Assembly: GCA_029548715.1 (NCBI GenBank)
Contig: JAKPMW010000392.1
Span: 1-17,896 of the forward strand
From: Spirochaetota bacterium
GTDB taxonomy: Bacteria > Spirochaetota > JAGLSM01 > JAKPMW01
Length of the DNA stretch: 17,896 bases
Reading direction: 5' to 3'
Shown piece by piece: positions 1 to 7,628 of this stretch. The notes under the pieces were generated by a model. It ran no database searches. It was not told the origin of the DNA and saw nothing but the letters and a program-made list of their open reading frames with translations. Numbering within the stretch: the stretch's first letter is position 1; each line of letters begins with the position of its first letter. The position numbers and the translations under genes are program-made.

Positions 1-1
1 C

Positions 2-412
2 CTGCACACGTTTCATCAGGTCGAAGGGTTTCTGGTCGACAAGGGCGTGTCCATGGCTGATCTCAAGGGTGTTTTGACCACGTTTGCCCACCGCATGTTT
101 GGCTCAAAGACGCGCATCCGTTTCAGGCCGGACTTCTTTCCCTTTGTTGAACCCGGTGCCGAAGTCGCCATCAGCTGTTTTGCCTGCGGCGGGAAGGGGT
201 GCCGGACCTGCAAGCAGACCGGCTGGATCGAAATTGGCGGGGCGGGCATGATTCATCCGGCGGTTTTTGCCTCGGTTGGATACGATTATGAGCAATGGTC
301 TGGCTTTGCCTTCGGGATGGGCATCGAGCGGATTGTGATGAAAAAGTATGGTGTGCCTGACATTCGCATGTTTTATGAAAATGACATGCGGTTTCTCGCG
401 CAGTTTCATTGA
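2..412 (+). CDS. pheS: Phenylalanyl-tRNA synthetase alpha subunit, C-terminal part (5'-truncated by window edge)
   Basis: This is the catalytic alpha subunit of the heterotetrameric enzyme that charges tRNA-Phe in the cytoplasm. Only the last 136 codons are present. The frame is open from base 2 to the TGA at 410-412, so the internal GTG at 47 is not a start. The visible part begins with the class II core segment FHQVEG, followed by the VDKGVSMADLKG segment typical of PheS. Later it carries a cysteine-bearing loop (CFACGGKGCRTC), then the motif-3 region GFAFGMGIERI, whose GxGxxR-type arginine contacts ATP. It ends with DIRMFYENDMRFLAQF, the normal PheS C-terminus. pheT follows 15 bases later, the usual pheST order, and the two are surely cotranscribed. 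The promoter lies outside the window. Confidence 0.97.
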   Translation: MHTFHQVEGFLVDKGVSMADLKGVLTTFAHRMFGSKTRIRFRPDFFPFVEPGAEVAISCFACGGKGCRTCKQTGWIEIGGAGMIHPAVFASVGYDYEQWSGFAFGMGIERIVMKKYGVPDIRMFYENDMRFLAQFH

Positions 413-427
413 TCAGGGGGCACACAG

Positions 428-2800
428 ATGAAAGCATTGTATACATGGATAGAAGAAAAGGCCCAAAGCGGGATGGATGCGGCGACACTGTCCGAGCGTT
501 TGACGATGCTCGGGATGGAGGTTGAGGAATGCCGCCATCAGGGTGGGGTGATCCCCGGACTTGAGATTGGCGAGGTCCTGACGTGCGAGGATCATCCCAA
601 TTCGGACCACCTTCACGTATGCCGCGTCAGGGTGCAGGGGCAGGAGACAACCATTGTCTGTGGTGCGGAGAATGTCCGGGCCGGGATCAAGGTTGTGGTG
701 GCAACCGTCGGGACGAGACTTCCGGGTGATTTTGTCATCAAGAAGGCAAAGATTCGCGGGGTTGAATCGCTCGGAATGATCTGCTCAAAGGAGGAACTTG
801 GTCTTGAAGAAAAGAGCAAGGGAATCTGGATCCTTTCCGACGGTACCCCACCCGGTCCGGCTGGTGAGAATCTTCTCGGCAATGAAGACTGGACCATGTC
901 GCTTGCAATCACCTCGAACCGCTCGGACTGCCTCTCAATCAATGGACTGGCCCGCGAAGCTGCCGCAGCAGCCGGGAAGCGGTTTACCCCAGCCCTGAGC
1001 GCGGTCAGCGAGACTCCGGGTATCGCTGCGCCGGCTGTCACAATTGAAGCCAGCGAGCTTTGCGGGCGGTATGCTGCAAGGCTGGTCCGGGGAGTGAGGA
1101 TCGGGCCCAGCCCTGAATGGATGGTGCGCCGGCTTGAGTCCTGCGGAATGCGCAGCATCAACAATATTGTGGATGTAACCAATTACGTATTGCTGGAGTA
1201 CGGTCATCCCCTGCATGCATTTGACCTTGCCAAGCTTGAGGGTGGACAGATTGTGGTTCGCCGTGCCCGTGAAGGGGAGAGGCTGGTTACGCTGGACGGA
1301 CAGGAGCGACTGCTTGACCCGACCATGCTTGTTATCGCAGATGCAGCCCGGCCGGTTGCGCTTGCGGGTGTCATGGGTGGCGCAAACAGTGAGGTTTCCG
1401 ACGGTACTGTGGATATTCTCCTCGAAAGTGCGTGGTTTGATCCGGTTTCGGTTCGCCGGACTTCGAAAAAGACGGGCCTTTCCACTGAAGCGTCATACCG
1501 GTTTGAACGCACGGCGGATTTCGGGGCCTGTACAGGTGCGCTGGACCGGGCCGTTGAACTGATACTGGAGACTGCGGGCGGAAAGCCCGGGCCTCTGACT
1601 GACGCAATTCCGGCACCACGAACGGATTGTGTTATCGAGCTTGACTACTCGTTTATCGAAGAGCGACTCGGGTTTGCCCCTCCCAGGGGTGATGCAGAAA
1701 AAATTCTGTCAAACCTTGGATTTGGCGTCACTGTCCGCGAAAACAGGTTTGTCCTGACGGTTCCGACCTGGCGGTCGGATGTGCGTTTGCCCGCCGACAT
1801 AGTTGAGGAGGTTGCCCGTCACCACGGGTATGACCGGATGCCGGTACGTCTCTTTCCGGTGCGGGTCAATGATGAACTCTTTGCCGCCAGCAATATGACC
1901 AAGCGTGTTCTTCAGGACATGCTGGCGTCCACCGGGTTGTCCGAAGCGCTGAATTTCAATTTTGTCCTCGAATCAGATCTTGAATCCATGCTTCTGGGTC
2001 CCGAGGCCTGTGTCACTGTCAGTAACCCGATGAGTGCGGACCAGAAGTATCTCCGTCCGACCCTTCTCCCGAACCTGGTTGCCAATGTCCGAACCAATAT
2101 CGGGCGGGGTGTGCGTGATGTCGCCCTTTTTGAGATTGGAAAAACCTTTGTCCATGGTGATACTGGCCCCTGCGAACGGCTCTCCCTTGCGATTATCCTC
2201 TCGGGAAAGGCGATTGCCCCAAACTGGAATGAGCCTGCCGGCCGGGACTACGATTATTTTGACGCCAAGGGGATAGCCGAGCAAGTTATGCGTTTTATGG
2301 GAATCTCCGGGGTGAGATGGGAGAGACTGACACTCCCTGTGTGGCATCCGGGAAGAAGTGCTGCGATTGTTCACGAGGGAAAGACCATCGGCAGAATCGG
2401 CGAGCTGCATCCTGCACGCTGCAAGGCCCTTGACATAAACCAGCGGGTCGTTATGATGGAGATAGACGGCCTTGAGACCCTGCGCAAGCGTGACGAAGAC
2501 CGGCAGGTTGTGGAACCGTCCCGCTTCCCCAGCCTGCTGCGGGATCTGGCTTTTGTCGTCCCTGAGGCTGTTCAAAGCGGTGCCGTCATGGCCACGATAG
2601 CCGGGGCTGCGAGGCAGATGGAGTCGCTCCGTCTTGTCAGTGTCTGGCGGGGCGAGCAGATCGGCGCCGGAAACAAGAGTCTCGCATTTTCCCTGGAATT
2701 TGTCTGCCGGGAAAGAACGTTGTCCGATGACGAGATTGAGTCAATCGTGCAGGATGTCATCAGGGAAGTTGGCGTGCGACATGGTGCCCGCCTGCGATGA
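428..2800 (+). CDS. pheT: Phenylalanyl-tRNA synthetase beta subunit
   Basis: This is the beta subunit of the alpha2-beta2 PheRS. It binds tRNA-Phe and edits mischarged Tyr-tRNA-Phe. At 790 residues it has the normal full bacterial length. From the N-terminus I see an EMAP-type tRNA-binding domain (about 40-150, with HPNSDHLHVC and IVCGAENVRAG). The B3/B4 editing region follows (about 210-380, with NNIVDVTNYV, GHPLHAFD and GVMGG). Next are a B5 DNA-binding-like domain (about 400-475), the catalytic-like core, and a C-terminal FDX-ACB anticodon-binding domain (about 700-790, starting SRFPSLLRDLAFV). The ATG at 428 is preceded by AGGGGG at 415-420 with 7 bases of spacing. The TGA overlaps an ATG of the next frame, suggesting translational coupling. 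No defects are visible. Confidence 0.98.
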   Translation: MKALYTWIEEKAQSGMDAATLSERLTMLGMEVEECRHQGGVIPGLEIGEVLTCEDHPNSDHLHVCRVRVQGQETTIVCGAENVRAGIKVVVATVGTRLPGDFVIKKAKIRGVESLGMICSKEELGLEEKSKGIWILSDGTPPGPAGENLLGNEDWTMSLAITSNRSDCLSINGLAREAAAAAGKRFTPALSAVSETPGIAAPAVTIEASELCGRYAARLVRGVRIGPSPEWMVRRLESCGMRSINNIVDVTNYVLLEYGHPLHAFDLAKLEGGQIVVRRAREGERLVTLDGQERLLDPTMLVIADAARPVALAGVMGGANSEVSDGTVDILLESAWFDPVSVRRTSKKTGLSTEASYRFERTADFGACTGALDRAVELILETAGGKPGPLTDAIPAPRTDCVIELDYSFIEERLGFAPPRGDAEKILSNLGFGVTVRENRFVLTVPTWRSDVRLPADIVEEVARHHGYDRMPVRLFPVRVNDELFAASNMTKRVLQDMLASTGLSEALNFNFVLESDLESMLLGPEACVTVSNPMSADQKYLRPTLLPNLVANVRTNIGRGVRDVALFEIGKTFVHGDTGPCERLSLAIILSGKAIAPNWNEPAGRDYDYFDAKGIAEQVMRFMGISGVRWERLTLPVWHPGRSAAIVHEGKTIGRIGELHPARCKALDINQRVVMMEIDGLETLRKRDEDRQVVEPSRFPSLLRDLAFVVPEAVQSGAVMATIAGAARQMESLRLVSVWRGEQIGAGNKSLAFSLEFVCRERTLSDDEIESIVQDVIREVGVRHGARLR

Positions 2801-2814
2801 GCGGAGGAAAATCA

Positions 2815-3357
2815 GTGGAGCGTCTGCCGGCTGAGGTACTGGATGAGGCTGTTGAACGGATCATCCGGCATTGTCAGTCTCTTGACAGGGATCGAACAGA
2901 GCTGGCGCGTGCCCTGTCAAGGGTGCAGGATGAGCTTGTGCTTGTGCGTGAAGAAAACGGAAAGCTGGTTGCCGAAAATGCCCGTCTTCTTGAGAGGCAG
3001 GGGCAGCTTGAGTGCTCGGTGCAGGCCGCAGTAGTCAGGCTTGAGCGGATTGCGGATGTATGCGAACAAGGCAGCGTCTGGCCTGCCCCTGAGCCGTTTG
3101 TCTGCGCCGAACCCGGGGTCAGGCTGGATCGTACGGCTGAGGAATATCCGGATGGGCAGGGTTGTGCCAGTGGGACGGGTGCCGGTGAGCGTGTGGTCAA
3201 AGCGCTCGATCTCAGCAGCTTTACGCGGATTGTCCGTCAGGCCGGTGGTGTCATTGAGCCTGAACCCGTCAGCGAGGCGAGTGAAATTCCGGATTCGCCC
3301 GCTGATGTGCGACCGGCTCTTGAATCGTCCGAGTGTATCCGCGACAGGCTGTTTTAA
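2815..3357 (+). CDS. Coiled-coil protein of unknown function between pheT and zapA
   Basis: I do not recognise a named family. The N-terminal half (about the first 80 residues) is highly charged and heptad-like, with LARALSRVQDELVLVREEN followed by more E/L-rich segments, so it should form a long coiled coil. The rest is Pro/Glu/Gly-rich and probably disordered, ending in RDRLF. No signal peptide or membrane segment is seen. Two starts compete. The ATG at 2797 overlaps the pheT stop as ATGA but has no Shine-Dalgarno. The in-frame GTG at 2815 sits 7 bases after GGAGG (2803-2807), and I prefer it; the product would then be 180 residues. zapA starts 19 bases after the stop. By position it may be a ZapB-like or other division-ring accessory coiled coil; this is inference from neighbourhood only. 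Confidence 0.72.
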   Translation: MERLPAEVLDEAVERIIRHCQSLDRDRTELARALSRVQDELVLVREENGKLVAENARLLERQGQLECSVQAAVVRLERIADVCEQGSVWPAPEPFVCAEPGVRLDRTAEEYPDGQGCASGTGAGERVVKALDLSSFTRIVRQAGGVIEPEPVSEASEIPDSPADVRPALESSECIRDRLF

Positions 3358-3376
3358 GACCGTCAGGGAGGCGTGT

Positions 3377-3694
3377 ATGGGGGAGACCGTTACAATGCAT
3401 GTCTTCGATCAGGAGTATTTCCTGCGGATCAACTCGGACAGTGGCAGACAGCGTCTTGAAGTGGTTGCTGAACTGGTAGATCGCAAGATGAAGGATGTAG
3501 CGGCCCGATATGTCAGCCTGACCGCCAAGGAAATCGCGGTCCTGGCTGCTCTCAATCTGGCCGATGATTATATTCAGTTGCAGGAACGACTCTCAACAGG
3601 GAGCGCTGAGTCTGACGCCGGGGAGCAAACATCGGAGCAGATGATTGCATGTGCCCGGCGCATCAATGCCTTTCTGGGAGGACAAACCAGGTGA
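3377..3694 (+). CDS. zapA: Cell division protein ZapA
   Basis: ZapA is a small cytoplasmic protein that binds FtsZ and bundles its filaments in the Z-ring. The 105-residue product has the family's size and layout. An N-terminal beta-strand domain contains the characteristic FDQEYFLRINSDSGRQRLEVVAELVDRKM region, including a conserved Arg-x-Leu stretch. A long helical C-terminal part (VSLTAKEIAVLAALNLADDY onward) forms the dimer/tetramer coiled coil. The frame is open far upstream, to 3041, but the start is the ATG at 3377: it has a strong AGGGAGG at 3365-3371 with 5 bases of spacing, and family homology begins there. It lies 19 bases after the coiled-coil gene and directly before the 6S RNA, a linkage known from many Proteobacteria. 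Confidence 0.93.
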   Translation: MGETVTMHVFDQEYFLRINSDSGRQRLEVVAELVDRKMKDVAARYVSLTAKEIAVLAALNLADDYIQLQERLSTGSAESDAGEQTSEQMIACARRINAFLGGQTR

Positions 3695-3696
3695 CA

Positions 3697-3870
3697 TCCC
3701 TGCGCTGTTCGTGAGCCTATGCACCTCGTGAGCCACAAATCAGTACGAACGGGATTCCAATATCTGCTGTATGATATGTATTCCCTGCGGGAAAGATAGA
3801 GTACAGCTTGAGGAGACCCACGTAACAATAGAGGCCCATCCAGGGCTTCGGCCACGGCAGAGGCGGGGTT
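3697..3870 (+). ncRNA. ssrS: 6S RNA (RNA polymerase-binding regulatory RNA)
   Basis: 6S RNA mimics an open promoter and sequesters sigma70 RNA polymerase. There is no protein gene in the 206 bases between zapA and the foldase, and this stretch folds like 6S. A long closing stem pairs the 5' end (3698-3720: CCCTGC, CTGTT, GTG, GCC blocks) with the 3' end (3845-3868: the complementary GGC, CAC, GGCAG and GCGGGG blocks), with small internal loops. GTTCGTGAGCC at 3707-3717 resembles the GTTCGCAAGCGG of enteric 6S. An apical arm is formed by 3751-3764 and 3773-3785 (GGGA/TCCC and AATATC/GATAT around an 8-base loop). Between the two stems lies weakly paired sequence, as expected for the central bubble. 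The length (about 174 nt) and the position directly after zapA are classical. The ends are approximate; TTTTTATT after 3868 may help termination. Confidence 0.83.
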
Positions 3871-3900
3871 TTTATTGAAGTGTAAAAACAGGAGAAGACA

Positions 3901-5622
3901 ATGAAGATGCTTGGCAGTATTGGCGGATTTGCACGAGCTGTGAAAGCCCGGATGCGCACATGGAGCAGGCTGACAAAGGTACTGGTGCTTGTTGCTCCTA
4001 TTGTTGCGCTTGTTGCGGTGCTCGGGATTGTGTCCATGACGGGTCTGTCTGGCAGTGACGCCCTGGCATCCTGGGTTGCCAAGGACGGGACGACGCACAA
4101 GATCACCCGTGCGGAGGCATACCTCAGCATGGGTGAGATGAAAGAGCGGATGCTTCAGGACAAGGCGTACCAGAAAAACCATCTGGATAATATGCTTTTT
4201 CAGAGACTGCAGGCCATGGAGGCCATTGATGCCAAGCTGCATGAATCACCGGATTACATCAAACGCACCAATGAGCACGTAACCAACAACATGCTCATTC
4301 CTGAGTTTCTGCAGATCATGTTTCCCCGAAAGGATCTGAAGTTTTCCCTTGAGGCACGCAAAACCCGTATCATCCTGATCAAGCGCGACCTTTTTAACCG
4401 CATCAGCGAACCGGATCCCAACCGTTTTGCCAGGATGGCAGATATCCAGAAAACCATCACCAATCAGGAAAGACTGAAGCAGGAGATGGAAAGGCTTGAA
4501 AAGGCGACCATCACCAGGCAGACCAAAAAGACTGATGCCGAGCTGGCGGCTCACGAGACCAATATTCGAGCAACAGCCGAAGCGGTGCTGGCTGAAGTCA
4601 AAAAGCCGGGCGCTGATTTTGCCGCAATTGCCAAAGAAAAATCCGGACACCCGTCAGCATCCGAGGGTGGCTGGGTCGGGTATGTACTCCCCCGCAGCAG
4701 GTCGCACTCTCCACAGGTGATGGCTGCCATTGCCAGGCTGAAAAAGGGCGAGACGACAGGGTATATCAACACCCAGGACGGGTATGTGATAGCCAAGGTC
4801 GAAGACATTGTAGAAGTGACACACAAGAATCTGGGTGAGTATTACACTGATGAGGCCAAGGTCAATTTTGCCAGAAACGAGGCATGGTTTGCCGCAGTAT
4901 GGGCTTTCATCGAAAGGACCATTGCGGATCAAAGCGGTAAAACGGTTTTTGTATATCGGGACAGGCTCACGTCAGCCAATACCAATGATATTGTGTATGA
5001 GGTCAAGCATCCCAAGGTCAATATCCGGATTACCCGTGGAGATATCCTCAAAAAGCTCGAGAACATCCCGCCACCGCGAAGGTCGACGTTTGGCATTGTT
5101 GACGGCATGGCAGACCCTGCGAAGTACACGGCCGACGAACTCTGGAACTTCTTCGAATGGGAAATGTCGTTTTCCATTCTCAAGCTTGGCGCCTGGCTTG
5201 AAGGGATTGTCGAAACCGAGACCTTCCAGACAAAGCTGCGGGATGCATCCTATGCGGTCCTTGCCAGCATGCTTTCAGACAAGCGACGGGAGTCCGCAAC
5301 TGTCACTGATGACGAGGTAACTGCCCAGTATGACAAGGCCAGGGCCAGCTACGTCAGGAGGCTGCCTGGTGGTGTCACGCAGCAGATGACGCTGGATGAA
5401 GCCAGGGAGCAGATCCGCAACGAACTGCGCAACAAAAAGATCAATGACTCGTTCCACAACTGGAAAAAGGAGCTTTTCACCCGATATCAGGCCAAGATTC
5501 ATGAAGACAGGTTTGAAGTGGTCAAGAAGCCCGAGCCACCGAAGCCGAAGGGGAATGATCAGGCTCAGCCAAAAAACGGAGCCAGACAGCAGGATGACGC
5601 AAAAAAAAACAGTCCGAAATAA
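3901..5622 (+). CDS. Membrane-anchored PpiC/SurA-like peptidyl-prolyl cis-trans isomerase
   Basis: This is probably a periplasmic foldase that isomerises X-Pro bonds and chaperones exported proteins. It has 573 residues. Residues about 25-48 form one hydrophobic segment (LTKVLVLVAPIVALVAVLGI) after a basic N-terminus, giving an N-in anchor with the bulk in the periplasm. Residues about 60-210 are a helical SurA/PrsA-type chaperone region. Residues about 220-310 form the parvulin domain (GADFAAIAKEKSGHPSASEGGWVGY, then LKKGETTGYINTQDGYVIAKVEDI). The C-terminal 260 residues are a further helical region ending in a Lys/Pro/Gln-rich disordered tail. The start has GGAGAAG at 3891-3897. Near the 3' end lies an A9 run (5601-5609). 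No ppiC/surA/prsA name can be assigned with confidence. Confidence 0.85.
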   Translation: MKMLGSIGGFARAVKARMRTWSRLTKVLVLVAPIVALVAVLGIVSMTGLSGSDALASWVAKDGTTHKITRAEAYLSMGEMKERMLQDKAYQKNHLDNMLFQRLQAMEAIDAKLHESPDYIKRTNEHVTNNMLIPEFLQIMFPRKDLKFSLEARKTRIILIKRDLFNRISEPDPNRFARMADIQKTITNQERLKQEMERLEKATITRQTKKTDAELAAHETNIRATAEAVLAEVKKPGADFAAIAKEKSGHPSASEGGWVGYVLPRSRSHSPQVMAAIARLKKGETTGYINTQDGYVIAKVEDIVEVTHKNLGEYYTDEAKVNFARNEAWFAAVWAFIERTIADQSGKTVFVYRDRLTSANTNDIVYEVKHPKVNIRITRGDILKKLENIPPPRRSTFGIVDGMADPAKYTADELWNFFEWEMSFSILKLGAWLEGIVETETFQTKLRDASYAVLASMLSDKRRESATVTDDEVTAQYDKARASYVRRLPGGVTQQMTLDEAREQIRNELRNKKINDSFHNWKKELFTRYQAKIHEDRFEVVKKPEPPKPKGNDQAQPKNGARQQDDAKKNSPK

Positions 5623-5698
5623 GCCGGAGTGTTCGAGATGCGGTGCAGGAGTTTCTTTTCCCTGCACCGACTGCGGGGTATTTTTCCCGGCTGGCTGA
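5594..5698 (+). CDS. Possible 34-residue twin-CxxCG (zinc-ribbon-like) microprotein or frameshifted C-terminus
   Basis: In the +1 frame relative to the foldase, an ATG at 5594 opens a 34-codon frame ending at the TGA at 5696-5698. Its middle reads PECSRCGAGVSFPCTDCG: two CxxCG knuckles seven residues apart, just what a minimal zinc ribbon looks like. It overlaps the last codons of the foldase gene and the first 18 codons of the HEAT-like gene as annotated. AGCAGG immediately before the ATG is badly spaced as a ribosome site. Alternatively, loss of one base in the A9 run at 5601-5609, or slippage there, would append this ribbon to the foldase tail. It could also be chance, so I report it as a candidate only. 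Confidence 0.22.
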   Translation: MTQKKTVRNKPECSRCGAGVSFPCTDCGVFFPAG

Positions 5699-6983
5699 CG
5701 CATCTGAGGGCGATGTTTTGCGCCTTGTCAGAACCGGCAAAACAGAACAGGCCATAGCGGCTGGCAATGTCATGAACGGGTGGCTGATTCGTGCCTTTGG
5801 TGCGGATCAGCCACTTTCGTCTTTTTGCCGGGAGACGGTTGCCCGGATGTACCGGCTGGGACGTATTGACCTGATGGGTGAGTGGATGCAGCGGGTTGTC
5901 TGGACCCGGGACAGGGATTTCCGTTTCCTTCACGCCTGGCTCTCCAATGTAAACCCCCATATTGCGGGAGAGGCTGTTACCGCTCTTGGTAAAAGCTCGG
6001 ACCCCGCACTGGTGGCCGCATTCTGCGGCATGCTGACTGGTTCTGAAAGCCTGCCCATGAGACTGCGTATTATCGGGGCTCTCGCTGATCTTGGATTTCC
6101 GGGCCCAGATGGCCTGGCGATCCGGTCACTCGAAGCCCGCTTGAATGACCGAAACTACCTGCCCTATGCCGAGGAGATGGCTGTCATCAAAGCCCTTGGA
6201 AGGATTGGTGCTGGTATCCGCTCTGATGGGAGCGTTTTTGCCCTTGTCCGGGGTGAAGACCTGGCGGGCAAAATAGAAAGGGTACTGGAAAGTCGCTGGG
6301 ATGGATTGTCAGCCAGAAAGATGCCCCCAGAAGACATGACAGGATTGCAGACCAATCTTGTCCATGCGCTCTCGCGGGCCGGGGAGGAGACGACCCAGAG
6401 GGTGTGTCATGCCATTTTGGACGCACCGGCTGCCAATCCATTGCTGACCGGTACGGCGGTGCGGGCGGTTGGCAGATCGCATATCGGGGTTGCCCGCAGC
6501 CTTGTTCCGCTTGTTGTGCAGTTGCGGCTGACGAAACAGGATGAACAGGGCTTTATCACTGCCATGGCGGAATTTTCAGGGCGGGGCGACGGAAGGGAAC
6601 AATTGCTCTCGCTCGAATGGCTGACAAACCGGCTCGACCGCACGCAGGACAACAGTGATGTCTTACGCCTTCTTGGAGGGCATGACTGGCGCCATGTCAG
6701 AAAGATCTTTCTTCGTTTGCTTGACGGTACCCGGGATCTTGCCCTGCGCGAGGCGGATATCATTGTCAGGTTGATAGAAACTCACAGGGAACACGACGCA
6801 GTGCCATACATGATCCGGATGATTCGTTCCAATCCGGAGGGCGAACTGGTTCCGCTCTGGATGCAGGGGCTTGCTGCTCTTAGGGGACCGGGCTCGAGAG
6901 AGGTGCTGGTCGAGTTGGCCCGGGGTGGCCTGCCGGGGATCCGCATGCTGGCCGAGCAGTTGCTGCAGACCTGGAAACAGTAA
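5643..6983 (+). CDS. HEAT-repeat-like alpha-solenoid protein, function unknown
   Basis: The predicted product has 446 residues and no signal peptide or transmembrane segment, so it is likely cytoplasmic. The body consists of repeated helix pairs of about 30-40 residues with small and hydrophobic residues in register. Examples are HIAGEAVTALGKSSDPALVA, MRLRIIGALADLGFP, EEMAVIKALGRIGAG and the C-terminal LVPLWMQGLAALRGPGSREV stretch. This is the look of a HEAT/PBS-type scaffold that binds protein partners rather than an enzyme; no catalytic motif is visible. The GTG at 5643 is the first usable start, with a weak GAG at 5635-5637. A TTG at 5718 after GAGGG (5706-5710) is a good alternative and would clear the overlapping twin-CxxCG frame. 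It follows the foldase by 20 bases and likely shares its transcript. Confidence 0.78.
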   Translation: MQEFLFPAPTAGYFSRLADASEGDVLRLVRTGKTEQAIAAGNVMNGWLIRAFGADQPLSSFCRETVARMYRLGRIDLMGEWMQRVVWTRDRDFRFLHAWLSNVNPHIAGEAVTALGKSSDPALVAAFCGMLTGSESLPMRLRIIGALADLGFPGPDGLAIRSLEARLNDRNYLPYAEEMAVIKALGRIGAGIRSDGSVFALVRGEDLAGKIERVLESRWDGLSARKMPPEDMTGLQTNLVHALSRAGEETTQRVCHAILDAPAANPLLTGTAVRAVGRSHIGVARSLVPLVVQLRLTKQDEQGFITAMAEFSGRGDGREQLLSLEWLTNRLDRTQDNSDVLRLLGGHDWRHVRKIFLRLLDGTRDLALREADIIVRLIETHREHDAVPYMIRMIRSNPEGELVPLWMQGLAALRGPGSREVLVELARGGLPGIRMLAEQLLQTWKQ

Positions 6984-7066
6984 TGAGGAGACACCGGGAC
7001 GAAGGTCTACCAGCCGGGGGCCGGAAATGGTATCTTGTAGGGGAAGCACAAGACAAGGGGAGTTTG

Positions 7067-7627
7067 ATGAGACGGACGACAACCATCTTGATTGGTGTGC
7101 TCATGCTTGCTGCTGCGTGTGGCAAGACCGATAAATTTTCAGAGCACAATATATCCCTCGGCGCAGAAACCGAGACAATGAAAATCCCCGCGCAGGATGC
7201 GATCGTGATGCCATTTTCCGGGAGTGTCGAGGATATTCCGAAGGCCGCCGAGATGCTGTATGTCGAGATGAGACGGGCCGGAAGATATTTTGGCGGACCG
7301 CTCAGGATCGAGTGCACGTCTGCCCCTGACTGGAAAGATGGCCGGATAGCCGGAAGGATCCTCTTTCCGCTTGCGCCAGGTGAGGGTGCCAAGGAGTATC
7401 TCGACAGACCGGCGTCTTCGACGACCCCCGAGTTTGTGAGAGTGTCCGGAGGGACGTTCAGGACGATTGTGTACACTGGTCCCCTGGCTGCGCTGGAGGC
7501 CGGACATCAACGCTTGCGTGAGCGGGTAGGCGGGGCTGCCGATACGTGCACATTTGTTTTTGAAGATACCCTCAAGAATATTGAAAAGAGATACCGTGTG
7601 CGTGTCATGGCTCGAACGGGAGAGTAA
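7067..7627 (+). CDS. Predicted lipoprotein with a GyrI/SOUL-like two-repeat domain
   Basis: The product has 186 residues. MRRTTTILIGVLMLAAAC is a short lipoprotein signal peptide with an LAAAC lipobox (Cys18), so the mature protein should be lipid-anchored and periplasm-facing. The mature part appears to contain two similar alpha/beta halves. Each has a strand with a small residue pattern (AIVMPFSGSVEDIPKAAEML; TFRTIVYTGPLAALEAGHQRL), a helix, and closing strands (GRILFPLAPGE; RYRVRVMA). This arrangement resembles GyrI-like or SOUL small-molecule-binding folds, but I hold that assignment loosely. The frame is open from 6983, yet the ATG at 7067 is the start: AGGGGAG at 7056-7062 precedes it and the signal peptide begins there. 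Its stop lies one base before the next lipoprotein gene. Confidence 0.75.
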   Translation: MRRTTTILIGVLMLAAACGKTDKFSEHNISLGAETETMKIPAQDAIVMPFSGSVEDIPKAAEMLYVEMRRAGRYFGGPLRIECTSAPDWKDGRIAGRILFPLAPGEGAKEYLDRPASSTTPEFVRVSGGTFRTIVYTGPLAALEAGHQRLRERVGGAADTCTFVFEDTLKNIEKRYRVRVMARTGE

Positions 7628-7628
7628 A

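Noticed and set aside
1973..2575. Long minus-strand open frame inside pheT
   Set aside because: It is an antisense shadow of conserved pheT sequence with no family features or ribosome site.
3041..3376. Upstream extension of the zapA frame
   Set aside because: It overlaps the coiled-coil gene in another frame, has no family similarity, and the ATG at 3377 has a strong ribosome site at which ZapA homology begins.
6983..7066. Start of the first lipoprotein at 6983
   Set aside because: It would put 28 polar residues before the signal peptide; the ATG at 7067 has AGGGGAG and gives a normal lipoprotein leader.
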